Shown here piece after piece: positions 24,230-33,541 of a stretch of 64,000 nt of DNA; positions within the stretch are counted from its first letter, which is position 1, and each line of letters begins with the position of its first letter. The stretch is from Pseudarthrobacter sp. Lineage in GTDB: Bacteria; Actinomycetota; Actinomycetes; Actinomycetales; Micrococcaceae. The notes under the pieces were generated by a model. It ran no database searches, had not been told where the DNA came from, and saw only the letters and a list, made by a program, of their open reading frames with translations. The position numbers and the translations under genes are program-made. The stretch lies in contig JAPSJV010000001.1 of NCBI GenBank assembly GCA_031178005.1, positions 62,001 to 126,000 on the forward strand, written 5' to 3'.

Positions 24230-26323
24230 TCAGGGGCAGGGGCTGCCCGCGCTGACTACGCCGTCCTTTACCTGATGGGCCCCGGCGCCGATGGTGTAGT
24301 CCCTCGAACCGTTGTTGTCCCAGGTTCCCGCGCCGTTGTTGAACGCCGCGGTGAGCCCGGCGGAAGTGCCATGCACTGTGTGCAGGACCCATCCCGGGCA
24401 GGCCGCCGTCATCGCCACTCCAGGTGCCGTGGTCCACGCGCCCGTGCCCACGCGGTAGTGCATGTTGTAGGCGGACCAGCCCTTGTTCGTGGAGTAGTAC
24501 ACGCTGGTATCAGCCGGCGTCGAGGTGTTCCCTGCGCAGGGGTCCGTGCTGCCAACCACTCCGCCGTTTACGGTTGCCACCGTGCCGGTCAGTGCGTAGT
24601 TGGCGGAGTTGTTGTTGTCCCATGTGCCGGTGCCGTTGTTGAACGCAGCCGTGACGCCTGTGGAGCCTGCGGGAATCGTGTAGGAGACCCAGCCTGCACA
24701 GGCCGCCGTCATGCCGGTGCCGGGTGCGGTGGTCCACGCTCCGGTGCCCACTCGGTAATGCACCTTGTACTCGCTCCAGCCCTTCGACGTTGAGTAGTAC
24801 ACCTTCATGCCGCTGGCTCCGGGATCCGTCTGGGCTCCGGCCTTCGCCCCGACGTGCAGGGCGAGTGCGGCGTTCTGGCCAACGGAGGCAGTAAAGGTAC
24901 CTGCCGCATCAACAGTCACAACCCCGCCGGCCGAGCATCCGGTGGCGGTGGGCAGGCCAACAATGACGTTGCAGTATTGGCCGGCCGGAAGTGAGCTCTG
25001 GAACGTGCGGGTGAACGCCGCGCCGCGGTTGATCGCCGCGTAGCCCTTGTCCCCACGTCCGAATCCGATGGCGCTGGAACCGTTATCCCACTTATTGACG
25101 ACGGCGGTACCGTACGTCTGGGAGCGGAAGCCCACCATGTTCTTGATGCCGGTCTGGGCGTGCTTGCAGGTCCAGCCGTTCTGGCCGCAGACAGGGTCAA
25201 TGACCTCGCCGTTGCCGGCAAGCGCAGGGCCGGCATCCTTGTCGGAGAAGGAATACCCCGAGTGGATCGACGGAGAGCCGTAGTTCCACGCGAGCGTGAA
25301 GATCTGGGCGAGATCGTAGTTGGCGCCGTCCTTGTACGTGAGGGTTTCACCGTTGCGTTCGGTGTCGTGGTTGTCCACGAACACCGCGGCGTTGGCGTTG
25401 GGAAGGAAACCGGCCCAGGTGGGCCCGATGCCGTTTCCCGTGGTGAGCCAGTTGATGGTGCCGCCGCCGAAGGCTTCCTTGAGCTTGCGGGCGAAGGCGA
25501 ACTCGTGGATGTCGCCGTTGGCTGTGTATTCCTCGGGCTGGACGGGCTCGTTGGCACGGATTACCTCCTGCACCAGGTAGAGGCGGGCACGGTCGTTGAC
25601 CTTGGACAGGATGCCCTGCATGTCCGTCGCTGCGATGTGCTTGACGGCGTCGATGCGGAAACCATCCACACCCAGCGAGGCGAGGTCGTTCAGGTAGGCG
25701 GCGATCCTGCCCTGGACGTATGCAGAGGACGTGTTCAGGTCCGAGAGGTTCACCAGGTTGCACTCCTGGACCTCCCAACGGTCCTGGTAGTTGGCAATGT
25801 CCCGACGGCAGGAGTGGAAGTCCTGTGACTGGTAGACGCCCGGGTACTCGTAGTGCTGGAACGTTGACCCGGCCCAGCCTGTGCCACCGGCGCTCTTCCC
25901 GGACATGTGGTTGATAACGGCATCGGCGATCACTTTCACGCCGGCGGTGTGGCAGCTATTCACCATGGCCTTGTACTCGGCGCGGGTTCCCATGCGGGAC
26001 TCAATCTTGTAGCTGACGGGTTGGTAGTGCGTCCACCACTCGGGACCCTGGACGTGCTCCTGGGGCGGTGACGTCTGGACGTAGCCGTAGCCGGCGGGGC
26101 CAAGATTTTCCGTGCATTCACGGGCAATGGCGTTCCACGTCCAGTTGAACATCACCGCGGTGGCGTCTTTGGGGCCGGGAGCGGCAGCATTTGCCGGTGC
26201 GGCCAATCCAGTCGCTGAAACCAGGGTACCTAGCAAGGCCAGAAGCAGCATTCTGACCATCAATTGAAAGCGCTTCCTAAATGGGGGAATTCCTGCGGCA
26301 ACTCGTTTGTCGTGGGCTGGCAT
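24230..26323 (-). CDS. Secreted alpha-amylase (GH13) with two CBM25/26 starch-binding domains
   Basis: 697 residues. The N-terminus has a basic part and a hydrophobic core (about 22-42) ending in ANA, a Sec signal. The catalytic barrel has VIADAVINHM, GFRIDAVKH (Asp225), YLVQEVIRAN (Glu253) and FVDNHDTER (Asp320). Two repeats of about 80-90 residues near 507 and 607, each opening VYYST.KGWS.Y..HYRVG and carrying FNNG.GTWDNN, are CBM25/26 modules that bind raw starch. It cuts alpha-1,4 links outside the cell. AGAGGAG supports the start at 26323; an in-frame ATG at 26260 would leave the cre-like site upstream of the gene instead of inside codons 16-20. Confidence 0.92.
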   Translation of the reverse strand: MPAHDKRVAAGIPPFRKRFQLMVRMLLLALLGTLVSATGLAAPANAAAPGPKDATAVMFNWTWNAIARECTENLGPAGYGYVQTSPPQEHVQGPEWWTHYQPVSYKIESRMGTRAEYKAMVNSCHTAGVKVIADAVINHMSGKSAGGTGWAGSTFQHYEYPGVYQSQDFHSCRRDIANYQDRWEVQECNLVNLSDLNTSSAYVQGRIAAYLNDLASLGVDGFRIDAVKHIAATDMQGILSKVNDRARLYLVQEVIRANEPVQPEEYTANGDIHEFAFARKLKEAFGGGTINWLTTGNGIGPTWAGFLPNANAAVFVDNHDTERNGETLTYKDGANYDLAQIFTLAWNYGSPSIHSGYSFSDKDAGPALAGNGEVIDPVCGQNGWTCKHAQTGIKNMVGFRSQTYGTAVVNKWDNGSSAIGFGRGDKGYAAINRGAAFTRTFQSSLPAGQYCNVIVGLPTATGCSAGGVVTVDAAGTFTASVGQNAALALHVGAKAGAQTDPGASGMKVYYSTSKGWSEYKVHYRVGTGAWTTAPGTGMTAACAGWVSYTIPAGSTGVTAAFNNGTGTWDNNNSANYALTGTVATVNGGVVGSTDPCAGNTSTPADTSVYYSTNKGWSAYNMHYRVGTGAWTTAPGVAMTAACPGWVLHTVHGTSAGLTAAFNNGAGTWDNNGSRDYTIGAGAHQVKDGVVSAGSPCP
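26265..26278. promoter_or_regulatory. cre-like LacI site at the 5' end of the amylase gene
   Basis: TGAAAGCGCTTCCT fits the AGCGCT-centred LacI core seen at the other glucan genes. It falls inside the first codons if the long amylase start is used. Confidence 0.4.
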
Positions 26324-26453
26324 AGAGGTGAAACTCCTCTGAATCGGCGGGTCTCAGGCCGGGAGTCCTGATTTCCGCTGGCACCACCGCGTCGCTGCGG
26401 CGGTCGCGTCACGATGACGGCTACCCATCAACTTAGGCGGACTCGGAGAATGG

Positions 26454-26467
26454 CGCAAGCGTTTTTC
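26454..26467. promoter_or_regulatory. Second, weaker LacI-like site upstream of amylase
   Basis: CGCAAGCGTTTTTC shares GCAAGCGTTT with the reverse of the strong sites, and is set in a wider GGCG/CGCC inverted repeat. Confidence 0.35.
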
Positions 26468-26476
26468 GCCAAAAGC

Positions 26477-26490
26477 TGGAAACGCTTGCA
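26477..26490. promoter_or_regulatory. LacI operator upstream of amylase
   Basis: TGGAAACGCTTGCA, identical over 14 bases to the site at 29444-29457 in front of malE. It lies about 155 bp upstream of the amylase start and 62 bp past the lacI stop. Confidence 0.65.
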
Positions 26491-26551
26491 GTTCGTTGGC
26501 CTGGGAACCGTCGGGTGCGAACACCACCGCTCAGGGCAGGGTTTTGGTTGG

Positions 26552-27580
26552 CTAGCGCGAGCTCCTGGGGCTCGGCGGAACCGAGGTGCTGGAACGGACC
26601 ACAAAGGTGGTGGGGTGCTGGGTGTCCTCGGTTTCCAGCGTGAGGCTGTTGTCGATCGCCGCGATGACTTTGCGGACAGCCAGCGCACCCTGTCCCTTGA
26701 CGTCCTGGTCAATGGTGGTGAGCCCGAAAACGCCGCCGAGGTCGTGCCCGTCGATGCCGATGACTGACAGTTCCTCCGGTACCCGGAGCCCGAAGTCCCG
26801 GGCGGCCAGGATGGTGCCAATGGCCATTTCGTCGGACGCTGCGAAGACCGCCGTCGGGCGTTCCGGGGCGCTGGCCAGCATCTGGCGCGCGCTGGCATAG
26901 GCGCCCTCGATGGTGAAGTCGGCGGAAACCACCCAGGCGGGATGAATGGGAAGCCCGGCCTCCTTCATTGCCTTTTCGTAGCCGCTGCGCCGTGACCCGG
27001 GCAGCTGGAAATCCTGCTCATAGAGTTCATCGCCGGTCATGTGCGCAATGCGGGTGTGGCCCAGGCCCAGGAGGTGTTTGGTCGCCGATTCCGCAATCCC
27101 GGAATCGTCAATCCTGATGGTGGAGGCGCCCGGCAATGGTCCGCCGATGCCGACGATCGGCCGGTGGACCGCCAGCAGTTTCCGGATTTCCTCTTCCGTC
27201 AGCTCTACGGAAACGGCAATGACGGCGTCCACACGCTTGCGCAGCAGGAAATCACTGAAGACGCGGTGGCGTTGTTCCTGTTCACCGCCGATGTTGTAGA
27301 GCGTGAGGTCGTACCCGGCCTGGAGCAGGGCTGCGGAAACGCCCTCCACCACCGCCGAATAGAACCAACGATGGACGGAGGGCACCACCAGGCCCACGTT
27401 GTGGGTCCGCCCGGAAGCCAGGCTGGACGCATGGTAGGAGAGAACAAAGCCGAGCTCAGCGGCTGCGGCCCGTGCGCGTTCACGGCTCGACGGCGAGACG
27501 TGGCCCTTGCCGCTGAGCGCCCGTGACACCGTTGCCACCGAGAGCCCTGCGCGTTCGGCAACGTCCTTGATGCCGGTCAT
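26552..27580 (-). CDS. LacI-family regulator of the maltodextrin genes
   Basis: 342 residues. The helix-turn-helix GIKDVAERAGLSVATVSRAL occupies residues 3-22, followed by the hinge and a sugar-binding domain (VGLVVPSVHRWFYSAVVEGV, SVIGIDGHDL). It lies between the amylase and alpha-glucosidase genes, all on the minus strand, with LacI operators on both sides, so it most likely represses amylase, the alpha-glucosidase and malEFG in the absence of maltodextrin. AGGAGG is near the ATG. The gene at 16301 is a second, diverged LacI protein. Confidence 0.87.
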   Translation of the reverse strand: MTGIKDVAERAGLSVATVSRALSGKGHVSPSSRERARAAAAELGFVLSYHASSLASGRTHNVGLVVPSVHRWFYSAVVEGVSAALLQAGYDLTLYNIGGEQEQRHRVFSDFLLRKRVDAVIAVSVELTEEEIRKLLAVHRPIVGIGGPLPGASTIRIDDSGIAESATKHLLGLGHTRIAHMTGDELYEQDFQLPGSRRSGYEKAMKEAGLPIHPAWVVSADFTIEGAYASARQMLASAPERPTAVFAASDEMAIGTILAARDFGLRVPEELSVIGIDGHDLGGVFGLTTIDQDVKGQGALAVRKVIAAIDNSLTLETEDTQHPTTFVVRSSTSVPPSPRSSR

Positions 27581-27608
27581 TGCCGTACCTCCTGTTTTGG
27601 TTCGGCGC

Positions 27609-29333
27609 TCAGCCGATAGCGAGCCAGATAGCCTCTCCAGAGCCTAATGGATCCGTGCCAATCGCACCTGACGTGCGCAGCAGTACGTCACCGGCCGGTA
27701 GTTCCAGCGGCCCGCTTCCCAGGTTCAGGATCACCAGCGTGTCCCCGTTCAGGTACGCCAGGGAAGAACCGGTGCAGTAGTCCTCTGCCCAGGCCAGTGA
27801 GCCTTGGCCGAGTGCGTGCTTCCTGCGGAGTGCAAGGGCGTTGCGGTAGAGGGTAAGGTGCGACGCCGGATCGGCCTCCTGTGCGTCGCGCGCCAGTTCC
27901 GGCCAGCAGTCAGGCTGCGGGAGCCACGGGCCGGTTCCCGAACCGAAGCCTGAGTTGGGCTCTGCCGCCCGCCAGGGGAGCGGGACCCGGCAACCGTCGC
28001 GCCCGATCCGTTCCCCGCAGGTGCGGGTGAACGTCGGATCCGCGCGGAGTCCGGCAGGAATATCAACTCCGTCGGGCAGGCCCAGTTCTTCGCCCTGGTA
28101 GAGGTAAGCACCTCCGGGAAGCCCCAGCATAAACAGTGTTGCCGCGGCAGCCCGCCGTCGTCCGAGTTCTGCATCCGGTTGTGGATCTAACGGACTGATT
28201 CCATCGCCGTCGCGGGGCCCCGGGCCGTCATAGCCGAAGCGGGAGGCGTGCCGGACCACATCGTGGTTGGACAGCACCCAGGTGCTGGGCGCGCCGACGG
28301 CGTCCAAGGCAGTCAGGGAGTCGGTGATAACGGCACGCAGCTTGGGCAGATCCAGCCCGGCGTGCAGGAACGGGAAGTTGAAGGCCTGGTGCATCTGGTC
28401 CGGCATGACCCATTTGGCGAGGCGGGGGAGCGGATCAACGTTGGCCTCGGCGCACAGGATTCGGCCGGGACCATACTCTTCGAGGATTTCGCGCCAGCGC
28501 CGGTAGACATCATGCAGGGCGGCCTGGCCGAACATGGGTGCCTCTCTGCCGGGGAATCCAGGGGCGCTGTTGCCATCGGCGCGGCCGCCCCAGTCCGGAA
28601 GGCCGGGGGCCTTGACCAGGGCATGGGCCACGTCAACCCGGAAGCCGGAGATGCCGCGGTCAAGCCAGAAGCGCAGCACACGCTCGAACTCGGCATGGAC
28701 TTCCGGGTTGTCCCAGTTGAAATCGGGCTGGGAGGAATCGAAAAGGTGGAGGTACCACTGGCCGGGGCGGCCACCGGGTTCGGTGATGCGGGTCCATGCG
28801 GGGCCGCCGAAGTGGGACTGCCAGTTGTTCGGCGGCTCGGCTCCTTCCGGGCCACGGCCGTCCCGGAAGATGAACATGTCCCGCTCCGGCCCTCCGGGTG
28901 CTGCGGCGAGGGCGGCCTGGAAGGCAACGTGGTCGCTGGAGCAGTGGTTGGGGACAAGATCGGCGATTACACGCAGGTTCAGGCGGTTGGCTTCGGCCAG
29001 CATGGCGTCGAAGTCAGCCAGCGAGCCGAACAGCGGATCCACCTGGCAGTAGTCGCTGACATCGTAGCCCGCATCGCGTTGCGGGGAACGGTAGAAGGGC
29101 GACAGCCAGATGGCGTCGACGCCCAGCTTCGCCAGCTCCGGCAGCTCCCTGGTGATGCCGGCCAGGTCTCCCACGCCATCCCCGTTCAGGTCCCGGAAGG
29201 AGCGGGGGTAGATCTGGTAAATCACAGCCGAGCGCCACCAGCCATGGGCTTTTGCGGCGTCGTGGACAGGAGTGAGGGCACCTGCAGGGGAGGTGCGGCC
29301 AAGGGCCAGGGAATCGACGGACATGCTGGCCAT
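27609..29333 (-). CDS. GH13 alpha-glucosidase (oligo-1,6-glucosidase-like)
   Basis: 574 residues from the ATG at 29331-29333; another ATG 9 bases on and an upstream TTG are alternatives, and no clear ribosome site is present. Motifs: VIYQIYPRSFRDLNGDGVGD, IADLVPNHCSSDH, GFRVDVAHAL (Asp234), ILCAEANV (Glu296) and LSNHDVVRH (Asp358). The QIYPRSFRDLNGDG block is typical of exo-acting cytoplasmic alpha-glucosidases that release glucose from imported maltodextrins. No signal peptide. It is divergent from malE, with a LacI site 22 bp upstream of the start. Confidence 0.9.
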   Translation of the reverse strand: MASMSVDSLALGRTSPAGALTPVHDAAKAHGWWRSAVIYQIYPRSFRDLNGDGVGDLAGITRELPELAKLGVDAIWLSPFYRSPQRDAGYDVSDYCQVDPLFGSLADFDAMLAEANRLNLRVIADLVPNHCSSDHVAFQAALAAAPGGPERDMFIFRDGRGPEGAEPPNNWQSHFGGPAWTRITEPGGRPGQWYLHLFDSSQPDFNWDNPEVHAEFERVLRFWLDRGISGFRVDVAHALVKAPGLPDWGGRADGNSAPGFPGREAPMFGQAALHDVYRRWREILEEYGPGRILCAEANVDPLPRLAKWVMPDQMHQAFNFPFLHAGLDLPKLRAVITDSLTALDAVGAPSTWVLSNHDVVRHASRFGYDGPGPRDGDGISPLDPQPDAELGRRRAAAATLFMLGLPGGAYLYQGEELGLPDGVDIPAGLRADPTFTRTCGERIGRDGCRVPLPWRAAEPNSGFGSGTGPWLPQPDCWPELARDAQEADPASHLTLYRNALALRRKHALGQGSLAWAEDYCTGSSLAYLNGDTLVILNLGSGPLELPAGDVLLRTSGAIGTDPLGSGEAIWLAIG

Positions 29334-29355
29334 TCTAGGACCAGCGCCCAAACAT

Positions 29356-29369
29356 TGAAAGCGTTTCCA
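29356..29369. promoter_or_regulatory. LacI operator at the alpha-glucosidase promoter
   Basis: TGAAAGCGTTTCCA, the near-reverse of the strong sites, set just upstream of the alpha-glucosidase start where it would overlap its promoter. Confidence 0.6.
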
Positions 29370-29443
29370 AGTAGGTTATCCCTTTTCCATCCTGTCTCAT
29401 TTGGGATTCTCGGCTTCACAAGACGAGAATCCGCGTGTACGGT

Positions 29444-29457
29444 TGGAAACGCTTGCA
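29444..29457. promoter_or_regulatory. LacI operator at the malE promoter
   Basis: TGGAAACGCTTGCA, identical to 26477-26490, 74 bp upstream of the malE start in the divergent region. Confidence 0.65.
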
Positions 29458-29531
29458 GCCTTGTGAGCCACATCACCGATGCCACCGGATCCTGGATCCG
29501 CCACGTGGACGCAAATCAGGAAGGTACACCA

Positions 29532-30830
29532 ATGAAGGTGCACAAAACCCTTGAGATCCGGACCAGCCGCCGGGTCTTTGCCGCCGGCGCAGTCTCCGTA
29601 GTTGCCGCCCTCGCATTGAGCGCTTGCGGCGGGACGACGCCGTCCGGGACGGGCACAGCTGCCGCCGGATCAGACCTCAAGGCCGCCGGAGCCGGCACCA
29701 TCACCATGTGGGTTGACGCCGAGCGCTCACCGGCGCTGAAGGACATCAGCGAGAAGTTCAAGGCCGATACCGGCATTGAGGTGAAGCTGGTGGTCAAGGA
29801 CTTCGCCGCCGTGCGTGACGACTTCATCACCCAGGTCCCCACCGGAAAAGGCCCGGACCTGATCGTCGGGCCGCATGACTGGATCGGCAAGTTCGTCCAG
29901 AACGGCGTCATTGCCCCCATCGAGCTGGGCGACAAGAAGAGCACCTTCCAGGACTCGTCCATCAACGCGATGACCTACAACGGCTCGATGTACGGCGTCC
30001 CGTACTCGATCGAAAACATCGCCCTGCTGCGCAACACGGACATCGTCCCGGCGAAAGCTGCCACTTTTGACGAGGTAATAGCCAACGGCAAGCAGGCGGT
30101 GGCCGAAGGAAAGGCCGCCTTCCCGTTCCTGGTGGGCCTTGACCCGAAGCAGGCTGACCCGTACCACGTCTACCCGCTGCAGGCTTCCATGGGATCGCAG
30201 GTATTCGGCAAGGACGTCGACGGCGGTTACGACCCCAAGCAGCTCCTGATCGGTGACGCTGCCGGCGTCGAGTTCGCCAAGAAGCTGGCCTCCTGGGGTG
30301 ATGCCGGAGAGAAGGTCCTGAACTCCAACATCACCGGCGACATCGCCAAGGAGAAGTTCCTGGCCGGGGAGTCCCCGTACTTCCTGACCGGTCCATGGAA
30401 CGTCCCGGACGCCCAGAAGAAGGGCCTCAACTTCTCCGTGGATGAGCTGCCCACCACGGGCACCGCTCCCGCCCAGCCGTTCATCGGCGTCAACGGCTTC
30501 TTCATCAGCGCCAAGAGCGCCAACGCCCTGGCAACCAGTGAGTTCGTCACCAACTACCTGAGCACGGAGGCGGCCCAGGACTCCATGTACAGTGCAGGCG
30601 GGCGTCCGCCTGCACTCAAGGCATCCTTCGACAAGGCCGCGACCGACCCGATCGTGGAAGCGTTCGGCAAGATCGGCGCCACCGGCGTCCCGATGCCGGC
30701 CATCCCGGAAATGAGCGCCGTCTGGGCTGACTGGGGAGCAACGGAACTGTCCATCATCAAGGGCGAGGTAGACCCCGCCGAGGCATGGACCAAGATGGCC
30801 GCCAGCATCCAGGCCAAGATCGGCGGCTGA
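29532..30830 (+). CDS. malE: Maltose/maltodextrin-binding lipoprotein of an ABC importer
   Basis: 432 residues from the ATG at 29532. Signal with lipobox LALSACG; mature part begins after a Gly/Thr/Ala linker with TITMWVDAERSPALKDISEK, followed by GPDLIVGPHDWIGKF, GVPYSIENIALLRNTD and FLTGPWNVPDAQ, the family-1 maltodextrin-binding-protein pattern. It is tethered to the outer face of the membrane and delivers maltodextrins to MalFG. A 17-bp hairpin separates it from malF, usual where the binding protein is made in excess. The open frame extends far upstream, but the signal peptide fixes the start. Confidence 0.92.
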   Translation: MKVHKTLEIRTSRRVFAAGAVSVVAALALSACGGTTPSGTGTAAAGSDLKAAGAGTITMWVDAERSPALKDISEKFKADTGIEVKLVVKDFAAVRDDFITQVPTGKGPDLIVGPHDWIGKFVQNGVIAPIELGDKKSTFQDSSINAMTYNGSMYGVPYSIENIALLRNTDIVPAKAATFDEVIANGKQAVAEGKAAFPFLVGLDPKQADPYHVYPLQASMGSQVFGKDVDGGYDPKQLLIGDAAGVEFAKKLASWGDAGEKVLNSNITGDIAKEKFLAGESPYFLTGPWNVPDAQKKGLNFSVDELPTTGTAPAQPFIGVNGFFISAKSANALATSEFVTNYLSTEAAQDSMYSAGGRPPALKASFDKAATDPIVEAFGKIGATGVPMPAIPEMSAVWADWGATELSIIKGEVDPAEAWTKMAASIQAKIGG

Positions 30831-30887
30831 TTCCGCCACCGCTGCCGCGGTTGAGCCGCCGCAGCTCCCCGGCCCTCCAGCCGTTCT

Positions 30888-30926
30888 GTTCCCGGCCGGG
30901 CAGTGCACCACTGCCCGGCCGGGAAC
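30888..30926 (+). promoter_or_regulatory. malE-malF intercistronic hairpin
   Basis: Bases 30888-30904 pair perfectly with 30910-30926 (17 bp, GC-rich, 5-base loop). It is between malE and malF with no T-run, so it more likely stabilises the malE message or attenuates downstream transcription than ends it. Confidence 0.65.
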
Positions 30927-30965
30927 TGCTCCACACCGCATCACTGCCAAGGATCGAAGACTGCC

Positions 30966-32609
30966 ATGCCCAAAACAGAGCAACTTGACCATTCGCCGGC
31001 CCCAACTGCCGGTCCTTCCCCCATGGAGCCCCTCCGGCCGGGAAGCCCCCGCAGCGCCACGCCCCGCGGTATCGATTCCTTCAAGGGGATCATCGTGAAG
31101 ATCGTGCTCCTGGGCCTGGTGGACGCCTTGGCCGTCTACATACTGATGATGCTGTTCCTCAGCGAATCCTGGGCCACCTTGGCGGTCTCCGCCGCCGTCG
31201 TCCTGATCATTAACTGGATCTATCTGCGCAAGGGCGGGCTGCCCGCCAAATACCTGGCTCCGGGCGTCCTGTTCCTCCTCGTTTTCCAGGTTCTGGTGGT
31301 GTTCTTCAGCGGCTACATTGCCTTCACCAACTACGGAGACGGGCACAACAGCACCAAAGCTGACGCCATCTCAGCAATCCAGCTGACCGCTCAGCAGCGC
31401 GTTCCTGACTCGCCCGCGTACAGGGCGGCCGTGCTGGAAAAGAACGGCACTTACCACCTCCTGTTCACCGACCCGAAGGGCAACGCCAAGCTCGGCAGCA
31501 ACGGCGAGCCGCTGGCCGATGCGCCCGATGCCGCGAAAGACTCCACCGGCAAGGCCAACACTCTCCCCGGCTACGAAACGCTGGCCTTCCAGGAAATTGT
31601 GGCCAACCAGCAGGACATCCTGGCCATCACGGTGCCCGTCTCCGATGATCCGGCAGAGGGAACGCTGCGCACCGCGGACGGCAGCACCGCATACCAGTTC
31701 AAGCCGACCCTGACCTATGACGCCGCCACGGACACCTTTACCAACATGGAGACCGGCAGCACCTACCAGGACAACGGCAAGGGCGCCTTTGCCAACGCCA
31801 GCGGCGAGACCCTGGCCACCGGCTGGAAGATCGACGTCGGATTTGAGAACTTCGCCAGGGCGTTCACGGACTCCAGCCTGCGCGGACCGCTGCTGGGAGT
31901 CATCCTCTGGACCTTTACTTTCGCGGTAGCCTCCGTGGCCCTGACCTTCGCGGTGGGGCTGTTCCTGGCCATCACCTTTAACAGGGAGGACCTGCGGGGC
32001 AAGCGGGTTTACCGGATCCTGATGATCCTGCCGTACGCATTCCCGGCGTTCCTGTCCGGACTGGTGTGGTCCGGCATCCTGAACCCGGAGTTCGGCTGGC
32101 TCAACCAGACGCTGCTGGGCGGCGCCAACATCGGCTGGCTTACGGACCCGGTCCTGGCCAAAGTCAGTGTCCTGGTGGTGAACCTGTGGCTGGGCTTCCC
32201 CTACATGTTCCTGGTCTGCACAGGCGCGCTGCAGTCGCTGCCCGCCGAACTGGACGAGGCTGCCCGCATGGACGGCGCCTCCACCTGGCGCGTCTTCGGC
32301 TCCATCAAGCTGCCGCTGCTCCTGGTCTCCCTGGCACCGCTGCTGATCTCATCCTTCGCGTTCAATTTCAACAACTTCAACGTGATCTACATGCTCACCG
32401 GCGGCGGGCCGCGCTTCGCGGACACGGACCGGGACATTGGAGCCACGGACATCCTGATCACCCTGGTGTACAAGGTGGCCTTCGGGCAGGGAACCGGGCG
32501 CGACTATGGCCTGGCCAGCGCGCTGGCCATCATCATCTTCATCATCGTGGCCACCATCTCGGCCATCAGCTTCAAGCAGACCAAGGCACTTGAGGAAGTG
32601 AACCAATGA
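30966..32609 (+). CDS. malF: Maltodextrin ABC importer permease MalF
   Basis: 547 residues with several membrane helices. A long extracytoplasmic insertion (about residues 120-290, with ANTLPGYETLAFQEIV) is the MalF P2-type loop. The EAA motif ELDEAARMDGASTWRVFGSI is near residue 430. The stop overlaps malG (ATGA). It forms the channel with MalG. No ATPase gene is present here, so a shared MsiK-type ATPase elsewhere is expected, as in other actinobacteria. Confidence 0.93.
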   Translation: MPKTEQLDHSPAPTAGPSPMEPLRPGSPRSATPRGIDSFKGIIVKIVLLGLVDALAVYILMMLFLSESWATLAVSAAVVLIINWIYLRKGGLPAKYLAPGVLFLLVFQVLVVFFSGYIAFTNYGDGHNSTKADAISAIQLTAQQRVPDSPAYRAAVLEKNGTYHLLFTDPKGNAKLGSNGEPLADAPDAAKDSTGKANTLPGYETLAFQEIVANQQDILAITVPVSDDPAEGTLRTADGSTAYQFKPTLTYDAATDTFTNMETGSTYQDNGKGAFANASGETLATGWKIDVGFENFARAFTDSSLRGPLLGVILWTFTFAVASVALTFAVGLFLAITFNREDLRGKRVYRILMILPYAFPAFLSGLVWSGILNPEFGWLNQTLLGGANIGWLTDPVLAKVSVLVVNLWLGFPYMFLVCTGALQSLPAELDEAARMDGASTWRVFGSIKLPLLLVSLAPLLISSFAFNFNNFNVIYMLTGGGPRFADTDRDIGATDILITLVYKVAFGQGTGRDYGLASALAIIIFIIVATISAISFKQTKALEEVNQ

Positions 32610-33538
32610 GCAAGGTACAGCTGGCCACCGGGACAACGGCGGCACCCGAAACTCCGCGGATTCTGCCGGTTCCCGCCCGCCGTCCCTTCCTGGTCTGGTT
32701 CAAGGACAAAGGCTGGCGGCATGTGGTGGGCGTGGTGTTCACCATCTTCGCCATCTTCCCCCTGCTTTACGTGCTGTCCGCAGCCCTGGATTCCAGCGGC
32801 ACGCTGGTGGGTTCCAACAGCCTGTTCAGCCGCATCGACCCCGGCAACTTCGTCGCCCTGTTCAACGATCCTGCCCGGCCCTTCGGGCGCTGGTTCGTCA
32901 ACACCCTTGTAGTGGGCGGAATTACGTCCGCGGCAACAGTTTTCCTCGGCGCCATGGCAGCCTACGCTTTCTCCCGGATGCGCTTTAAGGGCCGCCGCAT
33001 CGGCCTGCTCTCGCTGCTCCTGCTGCAGATGTTCCCGCAGCTGCTGGCCGTCGTCGCGATCTTCCTGCTGCTCAGCGGCATTTCCGAGGTCATTCCGGCC
33101 CTTGGACTGGGGAGCCAGCTGGGCCTGATCATGGTGTACCTGGGCGGTGCGCTGGGTGTGAACACCTACCTGATGTACGGCTTCTTCAACACCGTGCCGC
33201 AGTCGCTGGACGAGGCTGCAAGGATCGACGGCGCCAGCCACGTGCAGATTTTCTTCGGCATTGTGCTGCGCCTGGTTACCCCGATCCTGGCTGTGGTGGG
33301 ACTGCTGGCCTTCATCGGCATCTCCAGCGAATTCGTGATTGCCAGCGTGGTGCTGACCGATCCGGACAGCCAGACACTCGCAGTCGGGCTTTACTCCTAT
33401 GTGGCCCAGCAGCGCTCGGAGAACTGGGGTGTTTTTGCTGCCGGCGCCGTGATCGCGGCCATCCCGGTGATGGCGCTGTTCCTCTACCTGCAGAAGTACA
33501 TTGTCAGCGGCCTGACGGCCGGCTCCGTAAAGGGTTAG
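32606..33538 (+). CDS. malG: Maltodextrin ABC importer permease MalG
   Basis: 310 residues, six membrane helices, with the EAA loop SLDEAARIDGASHVQIFFGI near residue 205. ATG overlaps the malF stop. It ends 3 bp before the GH13 gene, so malE-F-G and the glycosidase are one transcript. Confidence 0.93.
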   Translation: MSKVQLATGTTAAPETPRILPVPARRPFLVWFKDKGWRHVVGVVFTIFAIFPLLYVLSAALDSSGTLVGSNSLFSRIDPGNFVALFNDPARPFGRWFVNTLVVGGITSAATVFLGAMAAYAFSRMRFKGRRIGLLSLLLLQMFPQLLAVVAIFLLLSGISEVIPALGLGSQLGLIMVYLGGALGVNTYLMYGFFNTVPQSLDEAARIDGASHVQIFFGIVLRLVTPILAVVGLLAFIGISSEFVIASVVLTDPDSQTLAVGLYSYVAQQRSENWGVFAAGAVIAAIPVMALFLYLQKYIVSGLTAGSVKG

Positions 33539-33541
33539 GAC

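Noticed and set aside
24800..26200. Frameshift in the alpha-amylase
   Set aside because: The single frame from 26323 to 24230 carries all catalytic residues and both CBM repeats without a break.
28248..29531. Long in-frame extension upstream of malE
   Set aside because: It runs antisense through the alpha-glucosidase gene and the operator region; the signal peptide fixes malE at 29532.
29727..31346. 539-codon minus-strand frame across malE and malF
   Set aside because: Antisense shadow rich in Val/Gly/His repeats without motifs or a ribosome site.
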